Shown one piece after another: positions 14,827 through 21,681 of a stretch of DNA of 34,179 nucleotides; position 1 is the stretch's first letter; each line of letters begins with the position of its first letter. The notes under the pieces are model-generated. The model saw only the letters and a program-made list of their open reading frames with translations, made no database searches and was not told the DNA's origin. Origin of the DNA: Fidelibacterota bacterium (GTDB taxonomy: Bacteria; Fidelibacterota; UBA2242); NCBI GenBank assembly GCA_030603165.1, contig JAUVYH010000013.1, positions 1 to 34,179 of the forward strand. The letters are read 5' to 3'. Position numbers and translations under genes: made by a program.

Positions 14827-14979
14827 TCAAAAAAGATTGAATCGAACTCCATCACTCCAATAAGAGAAAGTGACAGGACGATATCCACGGTAGAAATCCT
14901 TTAATTCATGTTCCTTCCGGTAATCAATGAAGAAACTTATTGGTTTGTTCCGTAGAAAATCACACCCTGCACCAATCAT
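14827..14979 (-). pseudogene. C-terminal fragment resembling an outer-membrane beta-barrel protein
   Basis: A 50-residue frame reads MIGAGCDFLRNKPISFFIDY, then RKEHELKDFYRGYRPVTFSY, then WSDGVRFNLF. Alternating aromatic residues and the ending VRFNLF resemble the final strands of an outer-membrane barrel. There is no signal peptide, and an in-frame stop lies just upstream at 14998-15000. This is probably the surviving 3' end of a longer gene. Confidence 0.4.
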
Positions 14980-15020
14980 GGTAACACCCTTACTATTTCA
15001 AATTAAAACAAATTTGGGTT

Positions 15021-15212
15021 TTACTTCAGAATTATAAGAGTCTCATCACCGGAAATATTTCTGATCTTCATCCGTACCGGCTTTTTATCACTTAGGATTT
15101 TTCCATCCCAAAATTCTTTAGTCTTAGCGCCATTTATCCTAAAATAACCAAAAAATAAAACTATTTGGTCATGTTCCGGAGTGCAACCCCGGAACAAAGT
15201 GGAAGGCGACAA
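15021..15212 (-). CDS. doubtful small ORF
   Basis: A 63-residue frame with a TTG start begins 5 bp after the preceding E2-type gene on the same strand. The second half (KTKEFWDGKILSDKKPVR, MKIRNISGDETLIILK) has protein-like composition. The first half covers a hairpin and looks random. It may be the 3' fragment of a lost gene rather than a working one. No family is recognised. Confidence 0.25.
   Translation of the reverse strand: MSPSTLFRGCTPEHDQIVLFFGYFRINGAKTKEFWDGKILSDKKPVRMKIRNISGDETLIILK
15174..15196 (-). terminator. possible terminator hairpin after the E2-type gene
   Basis: GTTCCGG and CCGGAAC form perfect seven-base arms around a 9-base loop, about 20 bp after the stop of the minus-strand acyltransferase gene. 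On that strand a T-rich stretch (TTTTATTTTTT) follows, but 12 bases later, which is too far for a classical intrinsic terminator. Confidence 0.35.
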
Positions 15213-15216
15213 TAAT

Positions 15217-16041
15217 TTATTCAGATTCAGTCTCGTGCGGATTGGGACTATCCAGTTCCCCGGGATTTTTCAATTGCCGGACAATTCCATTTGCTAACGC
15301 GCCTCCCTGGGCGCCGTCCACAATGCGATGATCGAAAGTGCCTGTCAGGGGCAGCATCTTGCGGATTTTTATCTCTCCGTCAATCACTACCGGTTTCTCC
15401 TCAATCTTTCCCATGGTGATAACAGCTGGAATCTTACCGATCGGAAAAAGAGCCACCATTCCATAGGAAAGCCCGAAAGTGCCGATATTGGTGATCATTA
15501 TACTGCCAAAAGGATCTGCGGGAATTTTCAGGAATGGAAATGGCAGTCCCAGATCGAAAATCCAACATTTAATAAGCACAAAGATCATTCTTCGAAAGGG
15601 CCACGGAATTTTGGAAATTATTCCTTTGGACGCAAAGGCGCCGGATTCCTTGCCTTCCCGTTTTTTCTGAGCCTCCTTCGAGATTATCTCTGAAATCTCA
15701 CCAACTGAAAGATCCTGGGCTTTACGCACGATCAGTCCGGACATATCCTTGCCTTTGCCCACTGAAACGGTAACAAAGACGTCGGCGTCCTTCCGAAACA
15801 CTACATGACCTCGTCTCACAAAGCAGTTGATGTCGGGCAAATCCTCATAAAGAGTCCGCGCAACAGCGGAGGTCACAAAATGAGTGATAGTCAGTTTACG
15901 ACCCTTTTTTTTCTGTTCTTTGATGTAATCTACAATATGTGTCACATCGACGTCAAAGATACCATAAATCCGGCTATCAACCGGTTGCTTATAGACCGCG
16001 ATGGCGACTTTCCTCCAGGATGTTGTATATTGATCTTCCAA
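15217..16041 (-). CDS. stand-alone 2-oxoacid dehydrogenase acyltransferase (E2) catalytic domain protein
   Basis: The 274-residue product is only the E2 catalytic (chloramphenicol-acetyltransferase-like) domain. Lipoyl and subunit-binding domains are absent. The active-site motif FDHRIVDGAQGG gives His238 and Asp242. Other family segments are RKVAIAVYKQPVDSRIYGIFDVD and MITNIGTFGLSYGMVALFPIGKIPA (quoted here as MITNIGTFGLSYG). It lacks a nearby E1 or E3, so the substrate is unclear; such free domains are known but uncharacterised. The start appears to be TTG with AGAGG 7-8 bp upstream; no in-frame ATG exists near it. It is transcribed divergently from the DUF1460-like gene. Confidence 0.8.
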   Translation of the reverse strand: MEDQYTTSWRKVAIAVYKQPVDSRIYGIFDVDVTHIVDYIKEQKKKGRKLTITHFVTSAVARTLYEDLPDINCFVRRGHVVFRKDADVFVTVSVGKGKDMSGLIVRKAQDLSVGEISEIISKEAQKKREGKESGAFASKGIISKIPWPFRRMIFVLIKCWIFDLGLPFPFLKIPADPFGSIMITNIGTFGLSYGMVALFPIGKIPAVITMGKIEEKPVVIDGEIKIRKMLPLTGTFDHRIVDGAQGGALANGIVRQLKNPGELDSPNPHETESE

Positions 16042-16209
16042 ATTATGCCTCTACATTTATTAATTTGATTGTAATTTAGACATATACATTAAAAAATCGA
16101 CAATTTTCCTGATATTTCCTCTCACTGCATTTCAGGAATTTTTCCATAGACATCTATATCAACTTTCACTATTTTAATGTGGCATTAATTGAAGAGTCAG
16201 GAGTACGGA

Positions 16210-17103
16210 ATGGTTAAAAAAATTCTCACGGTCATGTTGATCGTTTTCATCACCCGAATTAGCTGCAGCGAGGAAGTCTTACCATCGAAACCGGTCTATG
16301 AAATGAGCAGATTGGAAATCGATCAATTATTAACAGACGTCAGTCATAAATCCCTGACAATATCGGAGCGCATCAACTATTACTCGGAACTGTTTTTAGG
16401 CATGCCGTATAAATTAGCCTGTTCCGGCGATGGTCCCTATGCGCTATACGAAACCTGCCCGTTGGTTAATTTTGAGGAAACCAACTGTATGGTCTTTTGC
16501 GAACACGTTCTGGCGCTTTCCATTTCCGACAGCTGGGACAATTTTTTCAATAACCTGCAGCAAATCCGCTACCGCTACGGTATTATCGGTATGAGAACCC
16601 GCAATCACTATACTATGGCTGACTGGCTGCCGGAAAACAGCTGGCTGTTAGATGACGTTTCCCGAAAAGTAGGCGAAAAATATACAAAGACCGTAACCCG
16701 CACCATATCGCATACGGATTTTTTTAAGAATAAAGGTATTACGGATTTACGATATGTGCTGCCGGATCGGGAATTGACTATAGATTACGTTCCTACAGAA
16801 GATTTGTTGAAGATTAAAGATAATGCCCGCACAGGAGATATTCTGGCGCTAATTTTTGCCAACAAAACTGATATCTTTTCTGCCCATATGCTCATGATTG
16901 CCGAAAAGAACGGCGAAAAATATATCCGTGAATCTTCAAGTAGTAAAATGACCACTTTTGATACGCCCTACGATGAGTGGGTTCAAAAAATAAAAGGCTC
17001 GGATCGCTATATCGGTTTATGCTTTATGAGAATTCGTGAAAATCTTGACAGGAAAGGTAAAATCATCCTGCCCTGGGAAATCTCCCGGCTTAAAAACCGA
17101 TAA
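16210..17103 (+). CDS. DUF1460-like secreted Cys-hydrolase (NlpC/P60-like fold)
   Basis: The 297-residue product starts at the ATG preceded by CAGGAG. A signal peptide covers about residues 1-20 (MVKKILTVMLIVFITRISCS). It resembles the DUF1460/amidase-like family in the NlpC/P60 superfamily: LFLGMPYKLA, then the nucleophile block TNCMVFCEHVLALS with Cys93 (usual form DCxTFxE), QIRYRYG, RNHYTMADW, and a later His in FSAHMLMIAEKNG. Family members are thought to act on peptidoglycan peptides. Here the first motif residue is Asn instead of Asp and a second Cys (97) is added, so activity is not certain. The stop codon lies within the left copy of the 60-bp direct repeat. Confidence 0.7.
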   Translation: MVKKILTVMLIVFITRISCSEEVLPSKPVYEMSRLEIDQLLTDVSHKSLTISERINYYSELFLGMPYKLACSGDGPYALYETCPLVNFEETNCMVFCEHVLALSISDSWDNFFNNLQQIRYRYGIIGMRTRNHYTMADWLPENSWLLDDVSRKVGEKYTKTVTRTISHTDFFKNKGITDLRYVLPDRELTIDYVPTEDLLKIKDNARTGDILALIFANKTDIFSAHMLMIAEKNGEKYIRESSSSKMTTFDTPYDEWVQKIKGSDRYIGLCFMRIRENLDRKGKIILPWEISRLKNR

Positions 17104-17157
17104 CCGAAACTTGATTTAAGAATTCCCATACGAAAAAAGAGGGAGATTTGGAGCAAT
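17098..17157. repeat. 60-bp direct repeat, left copy, flanking the six-gene block
   Basis: This matches 21547-21606. The first 43 bp are identical (beginning CGATAACCGAAACTTG and passing through AATTCCCATACG), followed by three mismatches in the last 17. The left copy begins at the last codon of the DUF1460-like gene. Homology stops abruptly on both sides. Confidence 0.92.
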
Positions 17158-17239
17158 GGAGCGATGGAGAATTGTATTTAAAAACCTGAGCGGGTGGATT
17201 TGTTGTTATTGCATTTTCCAATACTCCACTACTCCAAAT
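17146..17239. repeat. imperfect inverted repeat (large hairpin)
   Basis: The arm ATTTGGAGCAATGGAGCGATGG (17146-17167) pairs with the reverse complement of 17218-17239, which reads ATTTGGAGTAGTGGAGTATTGG on the other strand; 17 of 22 positions match. About 50 bp separate the arms. It overlaps the end of the left direct repeat. It resembles a small non-coding interspersed element. Confidence 0.6.
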
Positions 17240-17468
17240 CTATCAACTGAAATATGGCAGGCTGATTATGTGAAATAGCATCACTATTAATGTTGATAGA
17301 ATACAAACTTGAAAATGGAACAATGAAGCATTAGATTATCTATAGAATGGCCAAATTTGTAGATAATAAAAAAGACCCCTCCTATAAGAAATTTCAATAT
17401 TTCTCAATGGATAAATAAAAAATTGACGATATGCGCTGATTAATAACGAGTTAGGACTTATAAAATTG
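17240..17468. other. AT-rich leader before the six-gene block
   Basis: With the hairpin element this makes a 365-bp stretch without a gene. No convincing promoter hexamer pair is found. TTGACG occurs at about 17423-17428 but has no good -10 partner. Confidence 0.35.
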
Positions 17469-17798
17469 ATGAGTATTAAAAATTTTATTATCAGATTATT
17501 TGAAAAAGAAATAATTTCTTGTACTGATAAAGATATTGATCCAATGATGGGTGCTTCTTTATATAAATTAATAAAAGCTAAAGAGGGATATTTTTTTCAT
17601 AAAAAGATTTTTATTATTCAACATATACATTTGGGATATTATAAATGTGAATGTGGTATTCTTGATGAGAAAAAATTAACTGATTTTTCATTAGAACGGG
17701 CAATTTCTGAATTTAAGAAATATCTTAAAAATCATATTGGGAAAAACTATTTATCAAAACTCGATTGGGAGAGAGGAAAGGAGTATTTTGTTAATTAG
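17469..17798 (+). CDS. small hypothetical protein, first gene of the accessory block
   Basis: A 109-residue, lysine-rich and very AT-rich gene product; a TTG directly before the ATG is an alternative start. No strong ribosome site is seen. The middle has FHKKIFIIQHIHLGYYKCEC, where a CEC motif could bind metal, then a C-terminal helix (FSLERAISEFKKYLKNHIG). There is no signal peptide or membrane helix. No family is recognised. It is 67 bp before the next gene, on the same strand. Confidence 0.55.
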   Translation: MSIKNFIIRLFEKEIISCTDKDIDPMMGASLYKLIKAKEGYFFHKKIFIIQHIHLGYYKCECGILDEKKLTDFSLERAISEFKKYLKNHIGKNYLSKLDWERGKEYFVN

Positions 17799-17865
17799 TT
17801 ATCAAGTTTTTGTCTTGATTTTAAGTAATTTCAAAATTAAAATAATTTAACAGAAAGGCAATATT

Positions 17866-18258
17866 ATGGAATTCACAATGTCTCTTGAAGAATTAAAAGA
17901 AAAAGCCCATTTAATAACTAAGTGGGTAGTAATAGGTTATTCAGAAATTCAGTTTAAAGATCCATGGATTGGATATAAATTTGGAAAAATAAGTTTCGAT
18001 AAAATAAGACTCAATGTTAATAAACAGGTATTAGATGTCTCTGGTTCCCTGAAATGGCTACTTAGAAGCAGTGCAAAAAATAAATTAAAAAAGTATCAAT
18101 GGGTTAATGCGATTAGTATTGATGAATCTGATATCGTAATTAATATTGATATTAACATGATTAAGAAAATTTTTAATATCCCACCACCATTCAAAGAATA
18201 TAGCGTAAATAGATTCAGTCTATCAAATGATGGATTAACAATTGAATTAGGAGGATAA
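17866..18258 (+). CDS. hypothetical beta-rich protein A of the accessory block
   Basis: A 130-residue cytosolic-looking protein with a GAAAGG ribosome site. After an N-terminal helix (MSLEELKEKAHLITKW) it shows a beta pattern: IGYKFGKISFDKIRLNVNK, WVNAISIDESDIVINIDIN, then YSVNRFSLSNDGLTIEL at the end. The end pattern (hydrophobic strand, turn, IxIxL strand, short loop, final strand with NDGLTIE) resembles the C-terminal half of the next gene's central domain, so the two may be distant paralogues. No family is recognised. Lipid-binding (TULIP/LmeA-like) folds show such strand patterns, but this is only a guess. It lies 5 bp before the next gene. Confidence 0.55.
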   Translation: MEFTMSLEELKEKAHLITKWVVIGYSEIQFKDPWIGYKFGKISFDKIRLNVNKQVLDVSGSLKWLLRSSAKNKLKKYQWVNAISIDESDIVINIDINMIKKIFNIPPPFKEYSVNRFSLSNDGLTIELGG

Positions 18259-18263
18259 AACAA

Positions 18264-18917
18264 ATGGCAAGATTAACAATAACATTAGATGAGGTTGTGG
18301 AATTTATTAAGCAAAAGCCACTTAATAAAATTAAGCACTTGAATTCCAGTGGAAATAAATTAAAACTCGATTATCATTTCGATACTCCATCTTTGTTTCC
18401 AGATATTGATGTGCCTTTTACGTTAAAATTCGCAAGGTTCTCGAATAACACTGTTTATCTTAAATGGTCGCTGAATGTTAACAAATTAATTGATAAATTT
18501 CTTAATAAAATATTAGAGAGCTTTGCAGATATATTATCCAATTTGGGCAAGAGAATAAATTTTGTAGATGGAATCTCTCGTGATGGAGATAAAATTATAA
18601 TCAGACTTCAGAAGGTTGTAAATGGCATTCAAATAAGTAATATACAAGTAAGAAATGGTACGGTAATTATAGAGGGGGAAAAAGCAAGACCTTCAAGTGG
18701 AAATGGGCCTAACACGAAAAGATATGCTGAATATTATTCTGCAAAACATAAATTCACACATAGATTTGATAATTTTCAGGATTTTGAAAATCATTTTGTT
18801 GCAGCAAAACCTATTGCGTATCACAAGAATTATTATCGTTTTTATCCTTCTTGTGAAAATATACCCATTGGTGATATTGATTCAATTGCTGATTTAAAAA
18901 CGCATTGGAAAACCTGA
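18264..18917 (+). CDS. hypothetical beta-rich protein B with Tyr/His-rich tail
   Basis: A 217-residue protein with a strong TTAGGAGG ribosome site. Residues 1-150 are mixed: LTITLDEVVEFIKQKPLNK, strands LKLDYHFDTP and FTLKFARFSNNTVYLKW, a helix (LNVNKLIDKFLNKILESF), then VDGISRDGDKIIIRLQKVV and ISNIQVRNGTVIIEGEK. The last strands parallel the end of protein A. A linker (ARPSSGNGPN) leads to a separate ~65-residue C-terminal part rich in Tyr, His and Phe (YAEYYSAKHKFTHRF, AYHKNYYRFYPSCENI). There is no signal peptide or clear membrane helix. No family is recognised. Confidence 0.6.
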   Translation: MARLTITLDEVVEFIKQKPLNKIKHLNSSGNKLKLDYHFDTPSLFPDIDVPFTLKFARFSNNTVYLKWSLNVNKLIDKFLNKILESFADILSNLGKRINFVDGISRDGDKIIIRLQKVVNGIQISNIQVRNGTVIIEGEKARPSSGNGPNTKRYAEYYSAKHKFTHRFDNFQDFENHFVAAKPIAYHKNYYRFYPSCENIPIGDIDSIADLKTHWKT

Positions 18918-18969
18918 TCAGTACCGTTTTAGCTACTTGTTTAAATAAGAATGATCACAAGGGAAAAAG

Positions 18970-20268
18970 ATGGCGAAAGATAAAAATATTGATGAAAAGC
19001 AATTCGCATTAGAAAATATTGAGCGCAATATGAATTCTAACACGAAAGTCAACAATCTTATAGTCACCGCCATCACTAATTCTATTTGGAAATACATACA
19101 GGAAGGTGATGTCAAAGAGTCAGATCTTTTGAGATTTATAGAAACTGAAATAACTGGCATTTTCACAAAATATGGAAATGTACATCCATATTACAGCCAT
19201 ATTAAAAGAATGTCCAAATCCATGTCCGAATTTATTCTGAATCAATATGAATCTTTTAATAAACCGAAAGTGGGATTGACAGCAGGCTCAGTTTTCAGGT
19301 GGTTCTCAATAGGTATTTTGGGGTCATTAAGTATCAAGGAAAAAGAAGTTCTAAAGGAGAAGTTTTTCCAAGAATTTGAACAATATGTTCGAAAATTATA
19401 TGCTGAGATTCCAAAAGAACGCTATAAAAAAGATTCAGAAAGAACATTGTCTGGCGAAGAATTATTTAAACAAGTCAAACCATCTGTAGTGGGAATAGCT
19501 ACTGAGGTAGTATCTGGCAGTGGTGTCTTCTATAAACCGGACGGGATTATTGTCACAAACAGACATGTGGTTGGAAATGCAACAGAAGTTACTGTCCGTT
19601 TGCATAATTCTGAAGAATTTCCCGGTAAGGTTATGCACTCCTTCAGAGATATCGATCTTGCGCTTGTAAAAGTATTTATACATGGAGTAAAGATCCTCTA
19701 TCCAAAAACATCCGATGTCACAGAGGAAGGGCAAACGATTTATGCGATTGGTCATCCGGACGAGCTGACAAACACCATAACAAAAGGAACAATAAGCTCA
19801 GTCGGTCGAATAATGGATAAAGTGAAGTATATTCAGCATGATGCAGCAGTAAACCCAGGCAACAGTGGTGGACCATTATTCAATGAAAATGCAAAACTGA
19901 TCGGGATAAATACTTTGGAGCGTGTCAAGATGGATGGAATTGGATTCGCGCTACCAATCAAGATGGATGGAATTGGATTCGCGCTACCAACAAAGTACAT
20001 ATCTGAAAAGTATGCAATATATCAAAACCTACCAGGTGACCCTAATAATAGGGAGTATTGCCCGGTTTGCGGACATTCTTCTGTGGAGCATTCAAAATAT
20101 TGTGAAAATTGTGGTGTGAACTTGGAGCAGTACAAAGAATCGAGCGGTACTAAAACTACAGCGTTTGTCTTAAGAGATATCTGCTCCTGTGGACAAGCGC
20201 GGAGCGCTAATGAGAAATACTGCGAAAATTGTGGGCAGAATTTATCGATTCAAAAAACGGAGGAATAA
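18970..20268 (+). CDS. trypsin-like (S1C/DegP-type) protease with two C-terminal zinc ribbons
   Basis: The 432-residue product has three parts. Residues 1-160 are helical, charged and not recognised. Residues ~165-350 are a chymotrypsin-fold protease with the triad His199 (TNRHVVG), Asp229 (DIDLALVK) and Ser299 (NPGNSGGPL). Two zinc ribbons follow: Cys364/367/378/381 and Cys405/407/418/421, the second with a CxC first knuckle. No signal peptide or PDZ domain is present, so it probably acts in the cytosol or on membrane partners. An 11-residue exact-like tandem duplication (320-330 and 331-341, KMDGIGFALP) lies in the strand after the catalytic Ser, near the substrate pocket. The stop overlaps the next start (TAATG). 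Confidence 0.9.
   Translation: MAKDKNIDEKQFALENIERNMNSNTKVNNLIVTAITNSIWKYIQEGDVKESDLLRFIETEITGIFTKYGNVHPYYSHIKRMSKSMSEFILNQYESFNKPKVGLTAGSVFRWFSIGILGSLSIKEKEVLKEKFFQEFEQYVRKLYAEIPKERYKKDSERTLSGEELFKQVKPSVVGIATEVVSGSGVFYKPDGIIVTNRHVVGNATEVTVRLHNSEEFPGKVMHSFRDIDLALVKVFIHGVKILYPKTSDVTEEGQTIYAIGHPDELTNTITKGTISSVGRIMDKVKYIQHDAAVNPGNSGGPLFNENAKLIGINTLERVKMDGIGFALPIKMDGIGFALPTKYISEKYAIYQNLPGDPNNREYCPVCGHSSVEHSKYCENCGVNLEQYKESSGTKTTAFVLRDICSCGQARSANEKYCENCGQNLSIQKTEE
19925..19990 (+). repeat. perfect 33-bp tandem duplication inside the protease gene
   Basis: 19925-19957 and 19958-19990 are identical, duplicating KMDGIGFALP in frame. The base identity shows that it is recent compared with divergence elsewhere in the block. 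Confidence 0.93.
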
Positions 20269-20720
20269 TGAAATTCTGGCAAAAAAAACCGACAACTGTG
20301 AATAACATCGTTAAATGGCTAGATTCCATTTTTCAAAAAATGGGTTTTATTCTATCTGATCATGAAATAGAAGGTACTAATATTAAAACATGGGAGATAA
20401 TGTACGATCAAATACCATTTTTTATCAGAATAGATGAAATTGAATCTGATATTATTTTTTTCGAATTACGTTCTATGCTATGTGAAATACCCCGGCAAAA
20501 TATTCTTCCATTTTATAGGAAATGTTTGGAATTAAATTATGATTTATTTGGTGGAACCATCATACTCGCTGAAACAAAAGTCTGTTATGTTCAAAAAAGA
20601 CAAATTGGATATATTACAGAAGAAGAGCTACTCGGAATGGTTGGTAATCATCTTTATGCAGCTACAGAGCTCTTGAGCAATCTATCGGGGGAATTCGATA
20701 TATTAAAAATAAATGACTAA
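20268..20720 (+). CDS. YbjN-like protein (secretion-chaperone-like fold)
   Basis: A 150-residue protein starting at the ATG overlapping the protease stop by one base, with GGAGG upstream, so translation is coupled. It fits the YbjN family (related to type III secretion chaperones): WEIMYDQIPFFIRIDEIE, IIFFELRSMLCEIPRQN, ILPFYRKCLELNYDL, FGGTIILAETKVCYVQ, then ITEEELLGMVGNHLYAATEL. Family members usually bind partner proteins rather than catalyse. The coupling suggests that the protease is its partner. Confidence 0.75.
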   Translation: MKFWQKKPTTVNNIVKWLDSIFQKMGFILSDHEIEGTNIKTWEIMYDQIPFFIRIDEIESDIIFFELRSMLCEIPRQNILPFYRKCLELNYDLFGGTIILAETKVCYVQKRQIGYITEEELLGMVGNHLYAATELLSNLSGEFDILKIND

Positions 20721-20752
20721 TTTGAAGAAATTAATTGGTACTGTGAGAAAAG

Positions 20753-21373
20753 ATGAGTGAAAATGAATCAAAATATACATTTTTAATGAGAAAAATGGGT
20801 GAAGGAATGATGAAAGGTATTGACTTGGCAACTGGAAAAGATGTTGAGTCAATTAAAAAATTTGTTAATCAACAGAAAACACTTCATCCAAATTTAGTAG
20901 ATTCCCCCGGAGAGTTGTCTGATAGAATTTTAAAAAAGAAAAACTGGTATGCAGCAGCTGTAAGTTTTTGTTATGGTCTCGGAGGTGCAGTCACAATTGC
21001 ACCCAATTTAGCCCATATATGGAGGATACACGGACGCTTAGTTCTTACAGTTGCTTATATTTACGGTTATGATTTAAATGACCCTGAAAGGAGAGAGGAG
21101 ATTGCTCTTTGTTTTGCTTTAAGTAGTGGGAATGAAGCTTTGAAAAAGTTATTAAAAGAAGCTGGTTTAGTGGGTGCTAAAAAAGCCCTTCTCACCCAAG
21201 CCTCGAAAGAAATAATAAAAAAACTGCCAAACAAAATTATTACCATTGCTGGGAAGAAAAGTTTAGTAAATGTGACAAAGGTAGTTCCTGTCGCTGGAGG
21301 TATTATATGTGGAATAATGGATTTTTTTTCAACCAAAGGTATAGGAAAAGCTGCCAAAGCATATTATTCATAA
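20753..21373 (+). CDS. EcsC-family protein
   Basis: The 206-residue product matches EcsC-family features: DSPGELSDRILKKKNWYAAA, then the block GGAVTIAPNLAHIWRIHGRL, VLTVAYIYGYDLNDPERR (IYGYDL at 103-108) and the C-terminal VVPVAGGIICGIMDFFSTKG with IGKAAKAYY. The C-terminal part contains Gly-rich hydrophobic segments that may associate with membrane. EcsC proteins are found in many bacteria; the role is poorly known. It is the last gene of the accessory block and 32 bp after the YbjN-like gene. Confidence 0.82.
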   Translation: MSENESKYTFLMRKMGEGMMKGIDLATGKDVESIKKFVNQQKTLHPNLVDSPGELSDRILKKKNWYAAAVSFCYGLGGAVTIAPNLAHIWRIHGRLVLTVAYIYGYDLNDPERREEIALCFALSSGNEALKKLLKEAGLVGAKKALLTQASKEIIKKLPNKIITIAGKKSLVNVTKVVPVAGGIICGIMDFFSTKGIGKAAKAYYS

Positions 21374-21427
21374 TTAAGGTATGTATTTGCTAACGAACCA
21401 TTTATAGATAGTAAAGTCAAGAATATA

Positions 21428-21457
21428 TTTCACCGTAACCACGACGGTTGAAATTTT
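21428..21457 (+). terminator. possible terminator after the six-gene block
   Basis: TTTCACCGT and ACGGTTGAAA pair with a one-base bulge, and TTTT follows directly (21454-21457). It lies 55 bp after the EcsC-family stop. The stem is modest and the T-run short. Confidence 0.4.
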
Positions 21458-21534
21458 ACTAAAGTCGCACCGCCTAATTTCACAGAGGATGTTTCAAGTT
21501 TTAAAACACAACAGGTATTTCTAACCAATCGTAC

Positions 21535-21552
21535 CTGACGCCATAACGATAA
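21535..21552. repeat. 18-bp repeat CTGACGCCATAACGATAA, left of the AbiE module
   Basis: Near-identical to 23855-23872 (CTGACGCCAATACGATAA, a TA/AT swap). The two flank abiE and the palindrome field. The last bases overlap the right copy of the 60-bp direct repeat. Confidence 0.55.
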
Positions 21553-21606
21553 CCGAAACTTGATTTAAGAATTCCCATACGAAAAAAGACGGAGAATTGG
21601 AGTAAT
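21547..21606. repeat. 60-bp direct repeat, right copy
   Basis: Matches 17098-17157, 57 of 60 positions, with the first 43 identical. The two copies bracket about 4.4 kb containing the six accessory genes and nothing else. Confidence 0.92.
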
Positions 21607-21611
21607 AAAAT

Positions 21612-21633
21612 TGAACTATAAAAATATGGTTCA
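21612..21633. promoter_or_regulatory. candidate AbiEi operator (inverted repeat)
   Basis: TGAACTATA and TATGGTTCA form nine-base arms with one mismatch around AAAA, about 50 bp before abiEi. AbiEi antitoxins are known to repress their own operon through inverted repeats. The match to any known operator sequence is untested. Confidence 0.45.
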
Positions 21634-21681
21634 TTATTTCTGTAAATGTATTATATTAACAGAAAAATGGAACCGGGGCTT

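Noticed and set aside
19462-19755. A 97-codon minus-strand frame within the protease gene
   Set aside because: It lies opposite the catalytic His and Asp regions of the protease and has no motif.
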